From Desulfosporosinus nitroreducens (lineage in GTDB: Bacteria > Bacillota > Desulfitobacteriia > Desulfitobacteriales > Desulfitobacteriaceae): DNA of 64,000 bases. A model generated the notes under the pieces. That model worked only from the letters and a program-made list of their open reading frames with translations, was not told where the DNA came from and made no database searches. Of this stretch, positions 30,618 through 40,328 are shown in pieces (positions within the stretch are counted from its first letter, which is position 1; each line of letters begins with the position of its first letter). Both the position numbers and the translations under genes were made by a program. The stretch spans positions 124,001 through 188,000 of the forward strand of contig NZ_JAMHFY010000002.1 in NCBI RefSeq assembly GCF_023897015.1. The letters are read 5' to 3'.

Positions 30618-31115
30618 TTGGAGACGCCAGAATTCAAGCGTGGTTTCCGTGGGTATGATTCCGATGCTGTTGACCAAGCGTGGGCAGAAAGCGAACGACA
30701 ATTATCTGAAGCAAATGCAGCTCACAAGGAACTGCGCTTACAGATTAACAGTTTAAGGGAACAAAACTCAGAATGGGGAAATCGCCTAAAGTATTATGAG
30801 CAGATTGAAAAAGATCTAAGAGATGCCCTTGTAAGCGCCCAAAGAATCGCAAATCAAGTAAAAGATGAAGCAACAATACAGGCAGAAGAGCTTCTTCAAT
30901 CCGCACGCAGCGAGAGTGAAGTCATACTAAGTGAAGCAGCGCATCTTTCGGAGTCCAAGGAAATTGAAGCAGACAATATGCTCATTGAAAAGCGGATGGA
31001 AATTGTACAACTAGAGGAACAGATTCAAGGACTGATTGAGCAAAAAACAGAACTTCAGACTCTTGCTGATCAAGTCAGGCAATATTTGGATAAAATTAAG
31101 GACTTAATTATGTAA
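30618..31115 (+). CDS. DivIVA-domain coiled-coil protein
   Basis: The 165-residue protein starts with the DivIVA-type FKRGFRGYDSDAVDQAW, the N-terminal membrane-binding motif of DivIVA/GpsB/SepIVA proteins. About 130 residues of coiled coil follow. Proteins of this family mark curved membrane at septa and poles. Start is TTG at 30618, 8 bases after GGAGGT. It is monocistronic, and its exact role (division or sporulation) is open. Confidence 0.8.
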   Translation: METPEFKRGFRGYDSDAVDQAWAESERQLSEANAAHKELRLQINSLREQNSEWGNRLKYYEQIEKDLRDALVSAQRIANQVKDEATIQAEELLQSARSESEVILSEAAHLSESKEIEADNMLIEKRMEIVQLEEQIQGLIEQKTELQTLADQVRQYLDKIKDLIM

Positions 31116-31134
31116 ATAATATCCCATAGATTTT

Positions 31135-31190
31135 AAAGGCAGAATACCTCGATCTAATGAAAATTAGTCAAGGGATTCTGCCTTTAATTA
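31135..31190. terminator. Nested hairpin terminator between divIVA-like gene and clpB
   Basis: AAAGGCAGAAT and ATTCTGCCTTT form an 11-bp outer stem, and CTAAT/ATTAG an inner hairpin. It lies between two converging genes, only 3 bases from the clpB stop. Confidence 0.75.
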
Positions 31191-31193
31191 TTA

Positions 31194-33800
31194 TTAACTC
31201 ACTTTATCTTTAAGGAGAGAAAATGAATAGTTCCCCACTTCGTCAACATCTACAAAGATTTCTTGCCCCTCCTTAAATTCTCCTTTCAGGAGTTTGAAAG
31301 CTAAAGAGTTTTGCAAACGTTGTTGAATCACTCGTTTAAGAGGCCTCGCTCCGTAAATTGGGTCATACCCTTCATTCGTAAGTTGTTCCTTTGCCTTTGA
31401 TGATAGGGTCAGTGTCAGTTTGCTTTCACTTAAGCGTTTACGTAGCTGACCAAGCTGAATATCGACAATCTGACCAATATGCTGACGTCCAAGTGGATGG
31501 AAGATTATAATTTCATCAAGACGATTGAGAAATTCCGGCCGGAAATAATGTCGAAGTTCTTCATTAATGCTGGATCGTACTTCTTCCTTGCCAGCGTTGC
31601 GTTGGGTTAATTCTTGAATAGTCGGGCTGGCAATATTACTGGTTAAGATCACTACTGTGTTTTTAAAATTTACTATTCGGCCCTGACCATCGGTTAACCT
31701 TCCATCATCTAGAAGTTGCAATAATATATTGGAAACATCGCTATGCGCTTTCTCTACTTCGTCAAAGAGAATGACACTGTAAGGTTTACGTCGGACGGCT
31801 TCTGTGAGTTGTCCACCCTCTTCATAACCGACATATCCGGGAGGAGCTCCGATCAGTCGTGACACAGAATGTTTTTCCATATACTCGGACATGTCAATCC
31901 GAACCATTGCTTGTTCATCATCAAAGAGGAATTCTGCCAACGCCCTTGAAAGCTCTGTCTTCCCTACCCCCGTAGGGCCTAGGAAAAGGAATGAACCTAG
32001 GGGTCGATTTGAGTCTTGCAACCCTGCTCGCGCTCGACGCACGGCATCGGCAACAGCACGAACAGCTTCTTCTTGACCAATAACTCGCTGATGAATTCGA
32101 TCTTCCATCTGAATGAGCTTTTGCATCTCACTTTCCATTAATTTGGAAACGGGAACATGGGTCCAAGTTGCCACGATTTCCGCAATGTCTTGTTCAATTA
32201 CTTCTTGTTTCAGTAAAGTATTTTTCTTATCTTGCAGTTTTTCCTCCGTGCTTTTCAGTTCTTTTTCCAAATTAGGGATTATTCCGTATTGGAGCTCTGC
32301 AGCTTTATTATAGTCAAGTTGCTGTTGAGCTTGCTCCATTAAGATACGTGAACGATCTACTTCTTCTTTTAGTTGTTGAATCCTAACAAGAGTTTCACGT
32401 TCTCCCTGCAACTGAGCCTCCATGCCAAAACGTTCTTCCTTAAGATTACCTAATTCTTCCTCAATTTTCGCTAAGCGCTCTTTACTGGCCTCATCCTTTT
32501 CTTTCCTCAAGGCTTCCCGTTCTATTTCGAGTTGCATCATTCGACGTTTAATTTGGTCTAAATCATGAGGGTCACTAGTAATTTCCATACGCATGCGTGC
32601 ACCGGCTTCATCAATTAAATCAATTGCTTTATCAGGCAGGAAGCGGTCACTAATATAACGATCTGAAAGAACAGCTGCCGCAATAATTGCCCCGTCAGTA
32701 ATTCGTACACCGTGATGTGTTTCGTAGCGTTCTTTAAGACCGCGCAGAATTGAAATAGTATCTTCCACTGTGGGGGCTTCCACCATAATAGGTTGGAATC
32801 GCCGTTCGAGAGCGGCATCCTTCTCAATGTGCTTGCGATATTCTGCGAGTGTTGTAGCTCCCAGCATACTGAGTTCTCCTCGAGCAAGCATCGGCTTGAG
32901 CATATTACTGGCATCCATTGCTCCTTCAGCAGCTCCGGCCCCTACAACTGTATGCAGTTCATCAATAAATAAGATTACATCATCACGGTCCTGGATTTCT
33001 TTGAGTACGGCTTTCAATCGTTCTTCGAACTCCCCACGATACTTGGCTCCAGCAATTAAGGTTCCCATATCAAGAGAAATCACCTGTTTATCCTTAATTG
33101 CCTCTGGGACATCTCCACGCACAATTCTTTGAGCTAAACCTTCTGCGATGGCTGTTTTACCAACCCCTGGCTCACCAATGAGGACAGGGTTATTTTTCGT
33201 GCGTCTGGATAGAGTTTGAATAACCCTGCGAATTTCTTCGTCACGGCCAATAACTGGATCTAGACGTCCACGCCTTGCTTGTTGCACTAAGTTAAGCCCA
33301 TATTGCTCGAGAGCAGCGTAGGTCCCTTCAGGATTAGGACTCGTGACACGTTGGGTTCCCCTAACTTCACGCAATGCTTGAAGCAATTTTTCCCGAGTTA
33401 ATCCGGCTTGCTTTAGAACTTGTTGGGCAGACCCTCCGGCCTTTTCCCAGATCCCAAGCAGTAAATGTTCTGTACTGACGTATTCATCGCCAAACGGTGC
33501 CATCTCATCATGAGCAGCTACCAAAACACTGCGCAAGCGGGGAGAAATGCTCATTTGCACATTGCCGCCGCTAATTCGGGGAAAGCGGTTGATCTCTTGA
33601 CGCATAGTTTGGATGAGGGATCCAACTGCCATGCCTAGTTTAGTTAATACTTGAGGAACAACGCCATCACCTTGCTCTAAGAGGGTGAGTAATAGATGCT
33701 CCGGTTCAACTAGACTGTTCCCGTTGCGTTCCGCCATTGTTTGGGCACCTGTGATTGCTTCCTGTGATTTCTGGGTAAAACGGTTGGTATCAAATGACAT
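31194..33800 (-). CDS. clpB: ATP-dependent disaggregase ClpB
   Basis: The 868-residue chaperone has the Clp N-domain repeats (residues 1-145), a first AAA+ module with GEPGVGKT near 210, the long coiled-coil middle domain (about 410-525), and a second AAA+ module with GPTGVGKT near 610 and [11 protein letters not shown]. It disentangles protein aggregates together with DnaK/DnaJ. It follows the J-domain gene by 54 bases and is probably cotranscribed behind the CtsR-like promoter at about 35 kb. Confidence 0.96.
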   Translation of the reverse strand: MSFDTNRFTQKSQEAITGAQTMAERNGNSLVEPEHLLLTLLEQGDGVVPQVLTKLGMAVGSLIQTMRQEINRFPRISGGNVQMSISPRLRSVLVAAHDEMAPFGDEYVSTEHLLLGIWEKAGGSAQQVLKQAGLTREKLLQALREVRGTQRVTSPNPEGTYAALEQYGLNLVQQARRGRLDPVIGRDEEIRRVIQTLSRRTKNNPVLIGEPGVGKTAIAEGLAQRIVRGDVPEAIKDKQVISLDMGTLIAGAKYRGEFEERLKAVLKEIQDRDDVILFIDELHTVVGAGAAEGAMDASNMLKPMLARGELSMLGATTLAEYRKHIEKDAALERRFQPIMVEAPTVEDTISILRGLKERYETHHGVRITDGAIIAAAVLSDRYISDRFLPDKAIDLIDEAGARMRMEITSDPHDLDQIKRRMMQLEIEREALRKEKDEASKERLAKIEEELGNLKEERFGMEAQLQGERETLVRIQQLKEEVDRSRILMEQAQQQLDYNKAAELQYGIIPNLEKELKSTEEKLQDKKNTLLKQEVIEQDIAEIVATWTHVPVSKLMESEMQKLIQMEDRIHQRVIGQEEAVRAVADAVRRARAGLQDSNRPLGSFLFLGPTGVGKTELSRALAEFLFDDEQAMVRIDMSEYMEKHSVSRLIGAPPGYVGYEEGGQLTEAVRRKPYSVILFDEVEKAHSDVSNILLQLLDDGRLTDGQGRIVNFKNTVVILTSNIASPTIQELTQRNAGKEEVRSSINEELRHYFRPEFLNRLDEIIIFHPLGRQHIGQIVDIQLGQLRKRLSESKLTLTLSSKAKEQLTNEGYDPIYGARPLKRVIQQRLQNSLAFKLLKGEFKEGQEIFVDVDEVGNYSFSLLKDKVS

Positions 33801-33854
33801 AATCGCTCACTCCTTTTCAAGCTAGTTTAAATTTAAGAGCGCCATGGTGTGACA

Positions 33855-34847
33855 CTACAGAACAACTCCTCGTTTATCAGCCAGGTCACGCAGAGCCGTA
33901 ATTTCTGAATCACTCATATTTTCGGGTAACTTAATTGAAACTTCCACAAAAAGATCCCCCTGTTGAGCAGGCTTTTCTAAATTTGGCATACCTTTGCCCT
34001 TCAGGCGAAATTTCTTTCCGTTTTGGGAAAGAGGCGGAATTTTTAGCAAGACTTCACCGCTAAAAGTTTTGACACTGACTTCTCCGCCTAAAACCGCTCG
34101 ATAAAAATCAACCGGGATCTCGGCCCTTAAGTCATCTCCATCGCGAACGAAATAGGGATGCGGGCTTACCGTTATAATTAAATAGAGGTTCCCAGCTGGT
34201 CCGCCCGAAATTCCCGGACTGCCTTGACCTGAAAGCCGTACCTTAGAACCGGTCCGTACCCCTTTTGGGATCTTAGCCTCAATTTGCTTTTCACCTGTTC
34301 GAATGACTCTCGTTGTACCAGTATAAGATTCCTCTAGAGTTACTTGAACTTCAACTTCAAGATCCTGGCCTTGACGGGGACGACCAGCAGCGGGCCCTCC
34401 GCCAAATCCTCGGCCTGGTCCTCCAACTCCTCCAAAGAGAGTTGAGAAGAAGTCAGAGTATCCTTCCCCTCCAAAATTAAATCCACCGGTTTTACCCGAG
34501 CCACCGAACATTTCTGCAAAATCTTCCGGGGACATGGTATAGGTATGTCCTCCGCTCCCTCCACTGGGATTCGATTGCCAACGATCCCAATTATAATCCC
34601 CACGTCCTCCACGAGCTTTCCATTGTTGATAGTCTTGACGCAACTCGTCGTATTTACGTCGCTTTTCAGGATCACTAATTGCTTGATATGCCTCCGTAGC
34701 CTCTTTGAATTTTTCTTCAGCAACTTTATCTCCGGGATTAACATCCGGATGATACTTTTTAGCTAGTTTCTGAAAAGCTTTCTTAATGGTTTTTTCATCG
34801 GCATCGGCTGAAACACCTAAGCTCACATAATAGTCTTTAAAGTCCAT
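33855..34847 (-). CDS. CbpA-type J-domain co-chaperone (no zinc finger)
   Basis: The 330-residue protein has an N-terminal J-domain with HPD at residues 33-35. A glycine/phenylalanine-rich stretch follows (about 90-155), then two C-terminal substrate-binding domains (GQDLEVEVQVTLEESYTGT and FLVEVSIKLPE-type ends). The CxxCxGxG zinc repeats of true DnaJ are absent, so it is a DnaJ class II/CbpA-like protein. It is the first gene of a two-gene unit with clpB, a sensible pairing for heat-stress disaggregation. Confidence 0.92.
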   Translation of the reverse strand: MDFKDYYVSLGVSADADEKTIKKAFQKLAKKYHPDVNPGDKVAEEKFKEATEAYQAISDPEKRRKYDELRQDYQQWKARGGRGDYNWDRWQSNPSGGSGGHTYTMSPEDFAEMFGGSGKTGGFNFGGEGYSDFFSTLFGGVGGPGRGFGGGPAAGRPRQGQDLEVEVQVTLEESYTGTTRVIRTGEKQIEAKIPKGVRTGSKVRLSGQGSPGISGGPAGNLYLIITVSPHPYFVRDGDDLRAEIPVDFYRAVLGGEVSVKTFSGEVLLKIPPLSQNGKKFRLKGKGMPNLEKPAQQGDLFVEVSIKLPENMSDSEITALRDLADKRGVVL

Positions 34848-34965
34848 ACTTTCACCTCATAACACTACGTTTAGTCAGCATTATTTTATATAGAGTAACT
34901 ATTCCCTAGATTTTTATATCCTAAAAGACTCTTAATAATTTAGAGTATTTTTCCTTGTTATCAAA

Positions 34966-35033
34966 ATTATAGTCTATTTTCTTTTAAAGGTCAATATTGG
35001 TCAGACATTTATTTGACCAATATTGACCTTTAA
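34966..35033 (-). promoter_or_regulatory. CtsR-like operator and sigma-A promoter of the J-protein/clpB operon
   Basis: On the minus strand TTGACC (34989-34994) and TATAAT (34966-34971) are 17 bases apart. A 20-bp inverted repeat (34984-35003 and 35014-35033) covers the -35. Within it GGTCAATATTGGTCAAA (complement of 35012-35028) differs by one base from the CtsR heptad repeat GGTCAAA-N3-GGTCAAA. The opposite arm carries a weaker copy. This fits heat-shock control by CtsR; the regulator gene is not in the window. Confidence 0.75.
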
Positions 35034-35090
35034 GTATTATCTTTTTACTCTTTAGAATACTTTTTTACCCAACAGAATTTGCAATTAAAA

Positions 35091-35132
35091 CAGAGATAGG
35101 TTTCATAGAACATCTATGAATACCTATCCCTG
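35091..35132 (-). terminator. Terminator of the lipid kinase gene
   Basis: An imperfect stem of about 15 bp (GATAGGT...TCATAGA pairing with TCTATGA...ACCTATC) is followed by TTTT on the minus strand. Confidence 0.65.
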
Positions 35133-35188
35133 AAATAAGCGGATGCACTCAATTAAATTTTCAGGCAGGTTTAGAGCCGGCAAATCAT

Positions 35189-36118
35189 TTAACCCCATAA
35201 ACAAAGAATACGAGGAATAACTTTAAGCTGGATAGGTCCTTGACCGGGTTGCTCCCCATCAATATCCAGCAGAATTTTTTCAGCTGAAGTAATGACTACG
35301 GAGCGACCGCGCAGCACGCTAACCCCAGGGATCGAAAGATGAGTGCCCCGATAGATTTTTGGTATATGCCGTAAAATAGTCCAGGTTGAAAAGTCTCCTA
35401 AGAATACTATATCAAAACGACCATCATCAAGTTCTGCATGCGGTGCGATCATCATTCCACCACCAATATAACGACCGTTTGCTACCATAATACTATTAAG
35501 GCGACCATTACAAATTAGTTTCCCATCGATTTGACAGCTCATAACTTTATTACTGTAACGAAGTATGCTTATTACTGATCCAATAAGAAAAGATAGTTTA
35601 CCTCCAAGCAACTTACTTTGCTGATTGACGCGAGCAACTGTCTCCCCACCTAAACCAACGTCTGCAACGTTAAGGAAATAACGGTGGATCTGCTGTCCAT
35701 AATTATCATGAAAGAGGACTTCCCCGACATCGATTTTTCGTTTTCGACCTTGTTTCAGAATATCGATAAAACCCTCAATTCCTTTAGGAATTTGTAAGGT
35801 GCGAATAAAGTCGCATCCAGTACCATGTGAAAAAACGGCTAGCTCTGCCTGCGGGTTAATCAGCTGATTATTAGAGAAAAATCCATTAACTACTTCATTC
35901 ATAGTCCCGTCTCCCCCGACAGAAATGATGCGATTACACCCTTCTTTCAAGGCTTTTTGAGTGATATGAATTGCATCCCCAGGTCCAGAGGTATAAGTGA
36001 AGTCGATAGGATATCCTTCTTCTCGCAGTCGTTTCAAATACTGAGGCCATCGTTTAAGAGTACTGCCATTGGATGAATGCGGATTTACAACAGCGAACCA
36101 GTAGTTACTTATTTGCAT
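35189..36118 (-). CDS. YegS/BmrU-type lipid kinase
   Basis: The 309-residue protein has the diacylglycerol-kinase catalytic motif ISVGGDGTMNEVVNG and the N-terminal FAVVNPHSSNG of the YegS/DgkB family. Members phosphorylate lipids such as diacylglycerol at the membrane. I start it at the ATG 8 bases after AAAGGGAG; nine upstream codons stay open but have no binding site. The C-terminal domain (ILLDIDGEQPGQGPIQLKVIPR) is typical. Monocistronic. Confidence 0.9.
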   Translation of the reverse strand: MQISNYWFAVVNPHSSNGSTLKRWPQYLKRLREEGYPIDFTYTSGPGDAIHITQKALKEGCNRIISVGGDGTMNEVVNGFFSNNQLINPQAELAVFSHGTGCDFIRTLQIPKGIEGFIDILKQGRKRKIDVGEVLFHDNYGQQIHRYFLNVADVGLGGETVARVNQQSKLLGGKLSFLIGSVISILRYSNKVMSCQIDGKLICNGRLNSIMVANGRYIGGGMMIAPHAELDDGRFDIVFLGDFSTWTILRHIPKIYRGTHLSIPGVSVLRGRSVVITSAEKILLDIDGEQPGQGPIQLKVIPRILCLWG

Positions 36119-36343
36119 TAAGAAAACTCTCCCTTTTGCAGACACATATATAATGTACAGTCAGTTTATACTTTCTGACTAGTATTAGCGATAAAAAATG
36201 CCTATATATGCCTCATCTCGAGAGAATTCGACGTTTAGAACGAAAAATCCTTTTCGTTAGTTTACCCTCCATCGCAATTCGCTAAGAGTGTTCTTTATAT
36301 GTTATTGGAAGAGCCAATAAGACAGCCATTTAAATTTGTTTAT

Positions 36344-38086
36344 TTAGACAGAACGTATTTGATTGATACGTTGCATGACATCCTCTTTCACTTTGCGAAG
36401 GAAATCTTCTGCCCCAGCTAAGGTATCAGCTTTCACTGAGAAGTAAAATTTAATTTTGGGTTCCGTACCTGAGGGTCGCACCATCACAAATCCTCCACCC
36501 GCAAAAGAATATCTTAAAACATTTGACCGAGGAAGTTTGAGAGGATATGTTTGTCCTGTTTCAAAGTTTTTGCCTATTCGCAGTTCGTAGTCGTCAAATC
36601 TTTCAATAGACATCCCACACAATTCATGAATCTCTTCTTGACGGAGTGAATCCATAATTAAAGCCATCTCTTCTTTTCCAAGTTTCCCTTCTAGGGCAAG
36701 GGATTCTTGGTCATCAAGGTAAAATCCAAATTGTTGATAGATGCTTTCGAGAACAGCAAAGAAATTGCGTCCTTCAATCTGCTGATAATAGAGGGCAGCT
36801 TCAGCTAAGATGACAGAAGCGATAATTCCATCTTTATCTCGGACAAAATCCCCTGCCAAATATCCGTAACTTTCTTCAAAACCAAATTCGAAGGTTCCCC
36901 AACCGCCCTCCTCCATTTCCTTTTCCTTTTCAGCAATGAATTTAAACCCTGTCAGCACGTTTTCAACTTGAACATTAAAATATCTGGCAACTTCATCTGC
37001 CAAATCAGTTGAGGCAACAGTTTTAATAATCGTTGCATTTTCCGGAAGGGTTCCTAAAGCCTTTTTCTGAGATAGGATATAGTATGTTAACAGTATTCCG
37101 ATTTGATTCCCCGTAAGCTGTATATAGTCCCCTTGAGGAGTACGTAAGGCAACCCCCAAACGATCCGCATCAGGATCTGTAGCTAGAAGAAGATCTGCTT
37201 TCACAGCATTTCCATATTTTCGAGCAAGTTCAAACGTTGCCGGAATTTCAGGATTGGGATACGGGACGGTTGTGAATTCCGGATCAGGATGCTCTTGTTC
37301 GAGAACAACATTGACCGAACTGAAACCGAGTTCAGACAAAGCCCTTCGGACTAGGATATTTCCCGCTCCGTGAAGCGGCGTATAGACGATACTGAGTTCC
37401 TTCCCTTTTTGCTTATCAAGATCTGGGTACAGTGCCAATTTCCTGACACGAGCAAGATAGGGTTTATCAATTTCTTCTCCAATTATTTGAAGCAGTCCAC
37501 ATCGCTTAGCTTCTTCAAGGGATAGAGGTTCGATTCCCAACCAGCTCTCACGGGCTTCTATGCGGGCAAGAATTTGATCTGCTTTTACAGGAGGCACCTG
37601 TCCTCCATCATCCCAATATACTTTGTACCCATTGTAGATTTTAGGGTTGTGACTCGCTGTCACAACAATCCCCGCCAAAGCACGCAAATGGCGGACCGTA
37701 AAGGAGAGTTCCGGTGTGGGACGAAGTGCATCAAAAAGATATACTTTGATTCCGTTCTTGGCAAGCACCAGGGCGGCCTCGAGAGCGAATTCAGGTGAAT
37801 ACCTGCGCGAGTCGTAAGCAATCACGACCCCTCGCCGCATTCCTTCTTGCCCATGATCACAAACACATTCAGCCAACCCTTGGGTTACTTTTCGAATAAC
37901 ATATTTGTTCATACGATTTGTGCCTGCGCCAATAATACCTCTTAACCCACCTGTGCCGAATTCTAGATCCGTATAAAAACGGTCCTCAATTTCTTGTGGA
38001 TCGGTGATTTCTCTTAGCTCTTGCCGTGTTTCTTCATCAAAATAGGGGTCTTCCGTCCATAAGCGATAGCGATCTTGAATACTCAC
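36344..38086 (-). CDS. Alpha-D-phosphohexomutase (PgcA-like phosphoglucomutase)
   Basis: The 580-residue enzyme has the phosphoserine loop VTASHNPKIYNGYKVY, the magnesium loop TDPDADRLGV, the sugar-specificity loop with FGFEESYG, and the C-terminal phosphate loop VMVRPSGTEPKIK. It interconverts glucose 1- and 6-phosphate or a related pair. A GTG 10 bases after GGGAGG is the best start; an ATG eleven codons upstream lies before the ribosome binding site. FGFEESYG favours the phosphoglucomutase branch. Confidence 0.92.
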   Translation of the reverse strand: MSIQDRYRLWTEDPYFDEETRQELREITDPQEIEDRFYTDLEFGTGGLRGIIGAGTNRMNKYVIRKVTQGLAECVCDHGQEGMRRGVVIAYDSRRYSPEFALEAALVLAKNGIKVYLFDALRPTPELSFTVRHLRALAGIVVTASHNPKIYNGYKVYWDDGGQVPPVKADQILARIEARESWLGIEPLSLEEAKRCGLLQIIGEEIDKPYLARVRKLALYPDLDKQKGKELSIVYTPLHGAGNILVRRALSELGFSSVNVVLEQEHPDPEFTTVPYPNPEIPATFELARKYGNAVKADLLLATDPDADRLGVALRTPQGDYIQLTGNQIGILLTYYILSQKKALGTLPENATIIKTVASTDLADEVARYFNVQVENVLTGFKFIAEKEKEMEEGGWGTFEFGFEESYGYLAGDFVRDKDGIIASVILAEAALYYQQIEGRNFFAVLESIYQQFGFYLDDQESLALEGKLGKEEMALIMDSLRQEEIHELCGMSIERFDDYELRIGKNFETGQTYPLKLPRSNVLRYSFAGGGFVMVRPSGTEPKIKFYFSVKADTLAGAEDFLRKVKEDVMQRINQIRSV

Positions 38087-38292
38087 CCTGACAAACCTCC
38101 CATATAGTTGTATTTTCAATATAATTAGATTTTCAAGACTTTACTGGATTTGCCTCATTGGATAATCTTCCCTTTTAAGTGAGTATAGCATAACCTTGTT
38201 AAATTTAACAAATTATTATAGCGGGTAAGGCACTTGTTGAATGAGTGCCCTTTTCCTCTGCAAACGCTCAGTAAAAAAGAAATATGCCCAGT

Positions 38293-39177
38293 CTAAGACT
38301 GAGCTGTAAGTACTGGAGAAATTATAACACCAACAAGTCCGGGTCCTGTATGGACCCCCATAACCGGACTGATCTGATTGAACAACAATTCTTTAATATT
38401 TGGAAGTTCTTTAGCATTTTGCCACAGCTTACGAGCTTCCTGCTCTGCTCCTCCATGTACAATAGCCACATTATATTGTCCATCCTGAATACTTTCTATG
38501 AGTATATCGTATAATTTTTTGAGTGATTGGTCTCTGCCGCGGACTTTCGAATATGTAATATATTTTCCTTCTGAATTTATAGAGATTATTGGTTTTATGT
38601 TAAGAAGCTCTCCTATGGTACCTGAAACATATCCGATGCGGCCACCCCGCTTTAGATACTCCAATGTAGATAAGACAAAATATAGCTTAGTCTGCTCAGA
38701 AACTTTCTTAGCTACCTTGAGTACGGCCTGAAAATCAATAGATTTGCGAAGCTCGCGAGCCGCCTGGAGAACGGGAAAACCGAGGCCCATGGAAAGCGCT
38801 TTAGAATCCAAGACTTCAATTTCCATTTCCTTATAATCTTTGGCTACCTGACATACAGTTTCATAAGTACCGCTTAAACCACTTGATATGTGCATTGTGA
38901 GAATATGAGTAAACTTCTCCTCTCTTAGTCGGTCAAACAAATTAGAGATTTCTGCTGGAGAAGGTAATGATGTTGTGGGAACTTCAATATCCATATTGTC
39001 ATATACCTCATTTGGACTGATACTGACCCCGTCGAGATACTCTCGATCTTTATATACAACGTGCAAAGGAAGAATCTCAATCCCAAACTCCTTAGTCATA
39101 TCTGAGTCTAGATCACTTGTACTGTCTGTAACAATTGCAATTTTTGGGACGCTTAAAGGTATTGAAGTTTCTCGCAT
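38293..39177 (-). CDS. DegV family fatty-acid-binding protein (second copy)
   Basis: The 294-residue DegV protein carries IAIVTDSTSDLDSDMTKEFG, VPTTSLPSPAEI, HISSGLSGTYETV and LSTLEYLKRGGRIGYVSGTIG, all family hallmarks that surround the bound fatty acid. It is only moderately similar to the copy at 22.8-23.7 kb, so the two probably serve different acyl chains through a FakA kinase encoded elsewhere. Monocistronic. Confidence 0.9.
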   Translation of the reverse strand: MRETSIPLSVPKIAIVTDSTSDLDSDMTKEFGIEILPLHVVYKDREYLDGVSISPNEVYDNMDIEVPTTSLPSPAEISNLFDRLREEKFTHILTMHISSGLSGTYETVCQVAKDYKEMEIEVLDSKALSMGLGFPVLQAARELRKSIDFQAVLKVAKKVSEQTKLYFVLSTLEYLKRGGRIGYVSGTIGELLNIKPIISINSEGKYITYSKVRGRDQSLKKLYDILIESIQDGQYNVAIVHGGAEQEARKLWQNAKELPNIKELLFNQISPVMGVHTGPGLVGVIISPVLTAQS

Positions 39178-39267
39178 GAGGCATAGTTCCTTTCCATCAA
39201 AACTATAGTATTTTAATAATTAGTATATCATAATAGTCAACGATTCGACTAGAAAGTTTTTGTAATA

Positions 39268-39849
39268 TTAGGTTATCAAAAGAGCTTGGGTAGCTTTACG
39301 CACTTCTTCCAATGAAGACGGAGAAGCTTCAATATCACCGACTTTATCAACTCCACTATATAGGCAAGCTTGAGAATATTTAATATCTAACATATGATAA
39401 AACGTTTTGACGGAACGCTCGGCACACTCAAATACATTTGGGAGACGTGTTCCCGCCGTAGAAATAAAAAGTCCAATTCGTTCAGGTCCAGCTGGATTTA
39501 GTAGCGTTTGATTAAGAAGATATTTGCGCGCCCAAAACGTTTGCATTCGATCAATCATTGTTTTGGTTTGAGCATTGACCCCCATAAAATATATAGGCGC
39601 GGCTAGAATGAAACGGTCGGAGTGAATTAACTTCTCTTGAAGCTTTAGGATATCGTCATTTATTACACAAATTCCCTTAGCAGAGCACGCACCACATCCT
39701 TGGCAGGGACTGATCTTTAGGTCAGTAAGATAAACCAACTCCGTGCTGTGTCCCTCGGCCTGGGCAACTCTAATTCCCTCTAATAGCAATTTTGTCGTAT
39801 TGCCGTTGCGTCGTGGACTGCAGGCAATTCCAAGTAATGATAATGCCAT
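39268..39849 (-). CDS. NADPH-dependent FMN reductase/iron-sulfur flavoprotein-like
   Basis: The 193-residue flavodoxin-fold protein has the FMN-phosphate loop SPRRNGNTTKLL. A compact cysteine motif follows (CQGCGACSAKGIC), spaced C-x2-C-x2-C-x5-C like archaeal-type iron-sulfur flavoproteins, where it binds a [4Fe-4S] cluster. It then has APIYFMGVNAQTKTMIDR. It probably moves electrons from ferredoxin or NADPH. The start is the ATG 9 bases after GGGAGAG rather than seven codons upstream. Confidence 0.82.
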   Translation of the reverse strand: MALSLLGIACSPRRNGNTTKLLLEGIRVAQAEGHSTELVYLTDLKISPCQGCGACSAKGICVINDDILKLQEKLIHSDRFILAAPIYFMGVNAQTKTMIDRMQTFWARKYLLNQTLLNPAGPERIGLFISTAGTRLPNVFECAERSVKTFYHMLDIKYSQACLYSGVDKVGDIEASPSSLEEVRKATQALLIT

Positions 39850-39914
39850 AATTAGTTTCTCTCCCATCAATTATAGTTTCTCGCTTATATACAAAATATA
39901 ACTCATCCAAGTAC

Positions 39915-39952
39915 AAAAGCGAGGTTCTTAATTATTTAAGAATCTCGCTTTT
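39915..39952 (-). terminator. Terminator downstream of the 34-codon gene
   Basis: A 17-bp stem (AAAAGCGAGGTTCTTAA with its complement, one G-T pair) ends in TTTT on the minus strand. Its position after 40045-40149 supports transcription of that small frame. Confidence 0.75.
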
Positions 39953-40044
39953 ATATTTGGCTTTTTCCGAATGGGTTTAAGCTCATTAGGTTACACTTTA
40001 GGATTAGGATCTGGGTCAAAATACCGCTCCCTTTCTGTAACTAC

Positions 40045-40149
40045 TTATCCTTCTTCATGAACTTGCCTTAGGGTCTGAGTAGACTTAATGGGTTCTAGTC
40101 CAACAGACTCTAAAATTGCATTAATCATTAACTGCTCTTTTTTCGTCAT
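40045..40149 (-). CDS. Possible small protein, 34 residues
   Basis: A short frame (MTKKEQLMINAILESVGLEP and following, ending HEEG) has GGAAAG about 8 bases before its ATG. A clear terminator follows at 39915-39952. The composition is charged and helical, with no membrane segment. I do not recognise it. The order ribosome binding site, frame, terminator is the only support. Confidence 0.4.
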   Translation of the reverse strand: MTKKEQLMINAILESVGLEPIKSTQTLRQVHEEG

Positions 40150-40328
40150 ACGCACTCTTTCCTTTCATTTTCTGGGTAACTAGATTAGTATATACCTTCT
40201 TTGATACAATTGCAAGTTTTTCGTAAAATTAATAATTTTTTACATCTGCCGTTTAAAACGAACCAAAATGACCCCGCTTTTGTGTCGTTTCATCCGGACT
40301 AAATTAGCCTATGTGCGGAGAATGCGGT

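Larger units (their letters stand above)
34848..35188. other. Intergenic region holding a stress promoter and the lipid-kinase terminator
   Basis: Besides the CtsR-like promoter, this stretch contains a hairpin at 35091-35132. I see no gene. Confidence 0.6.
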
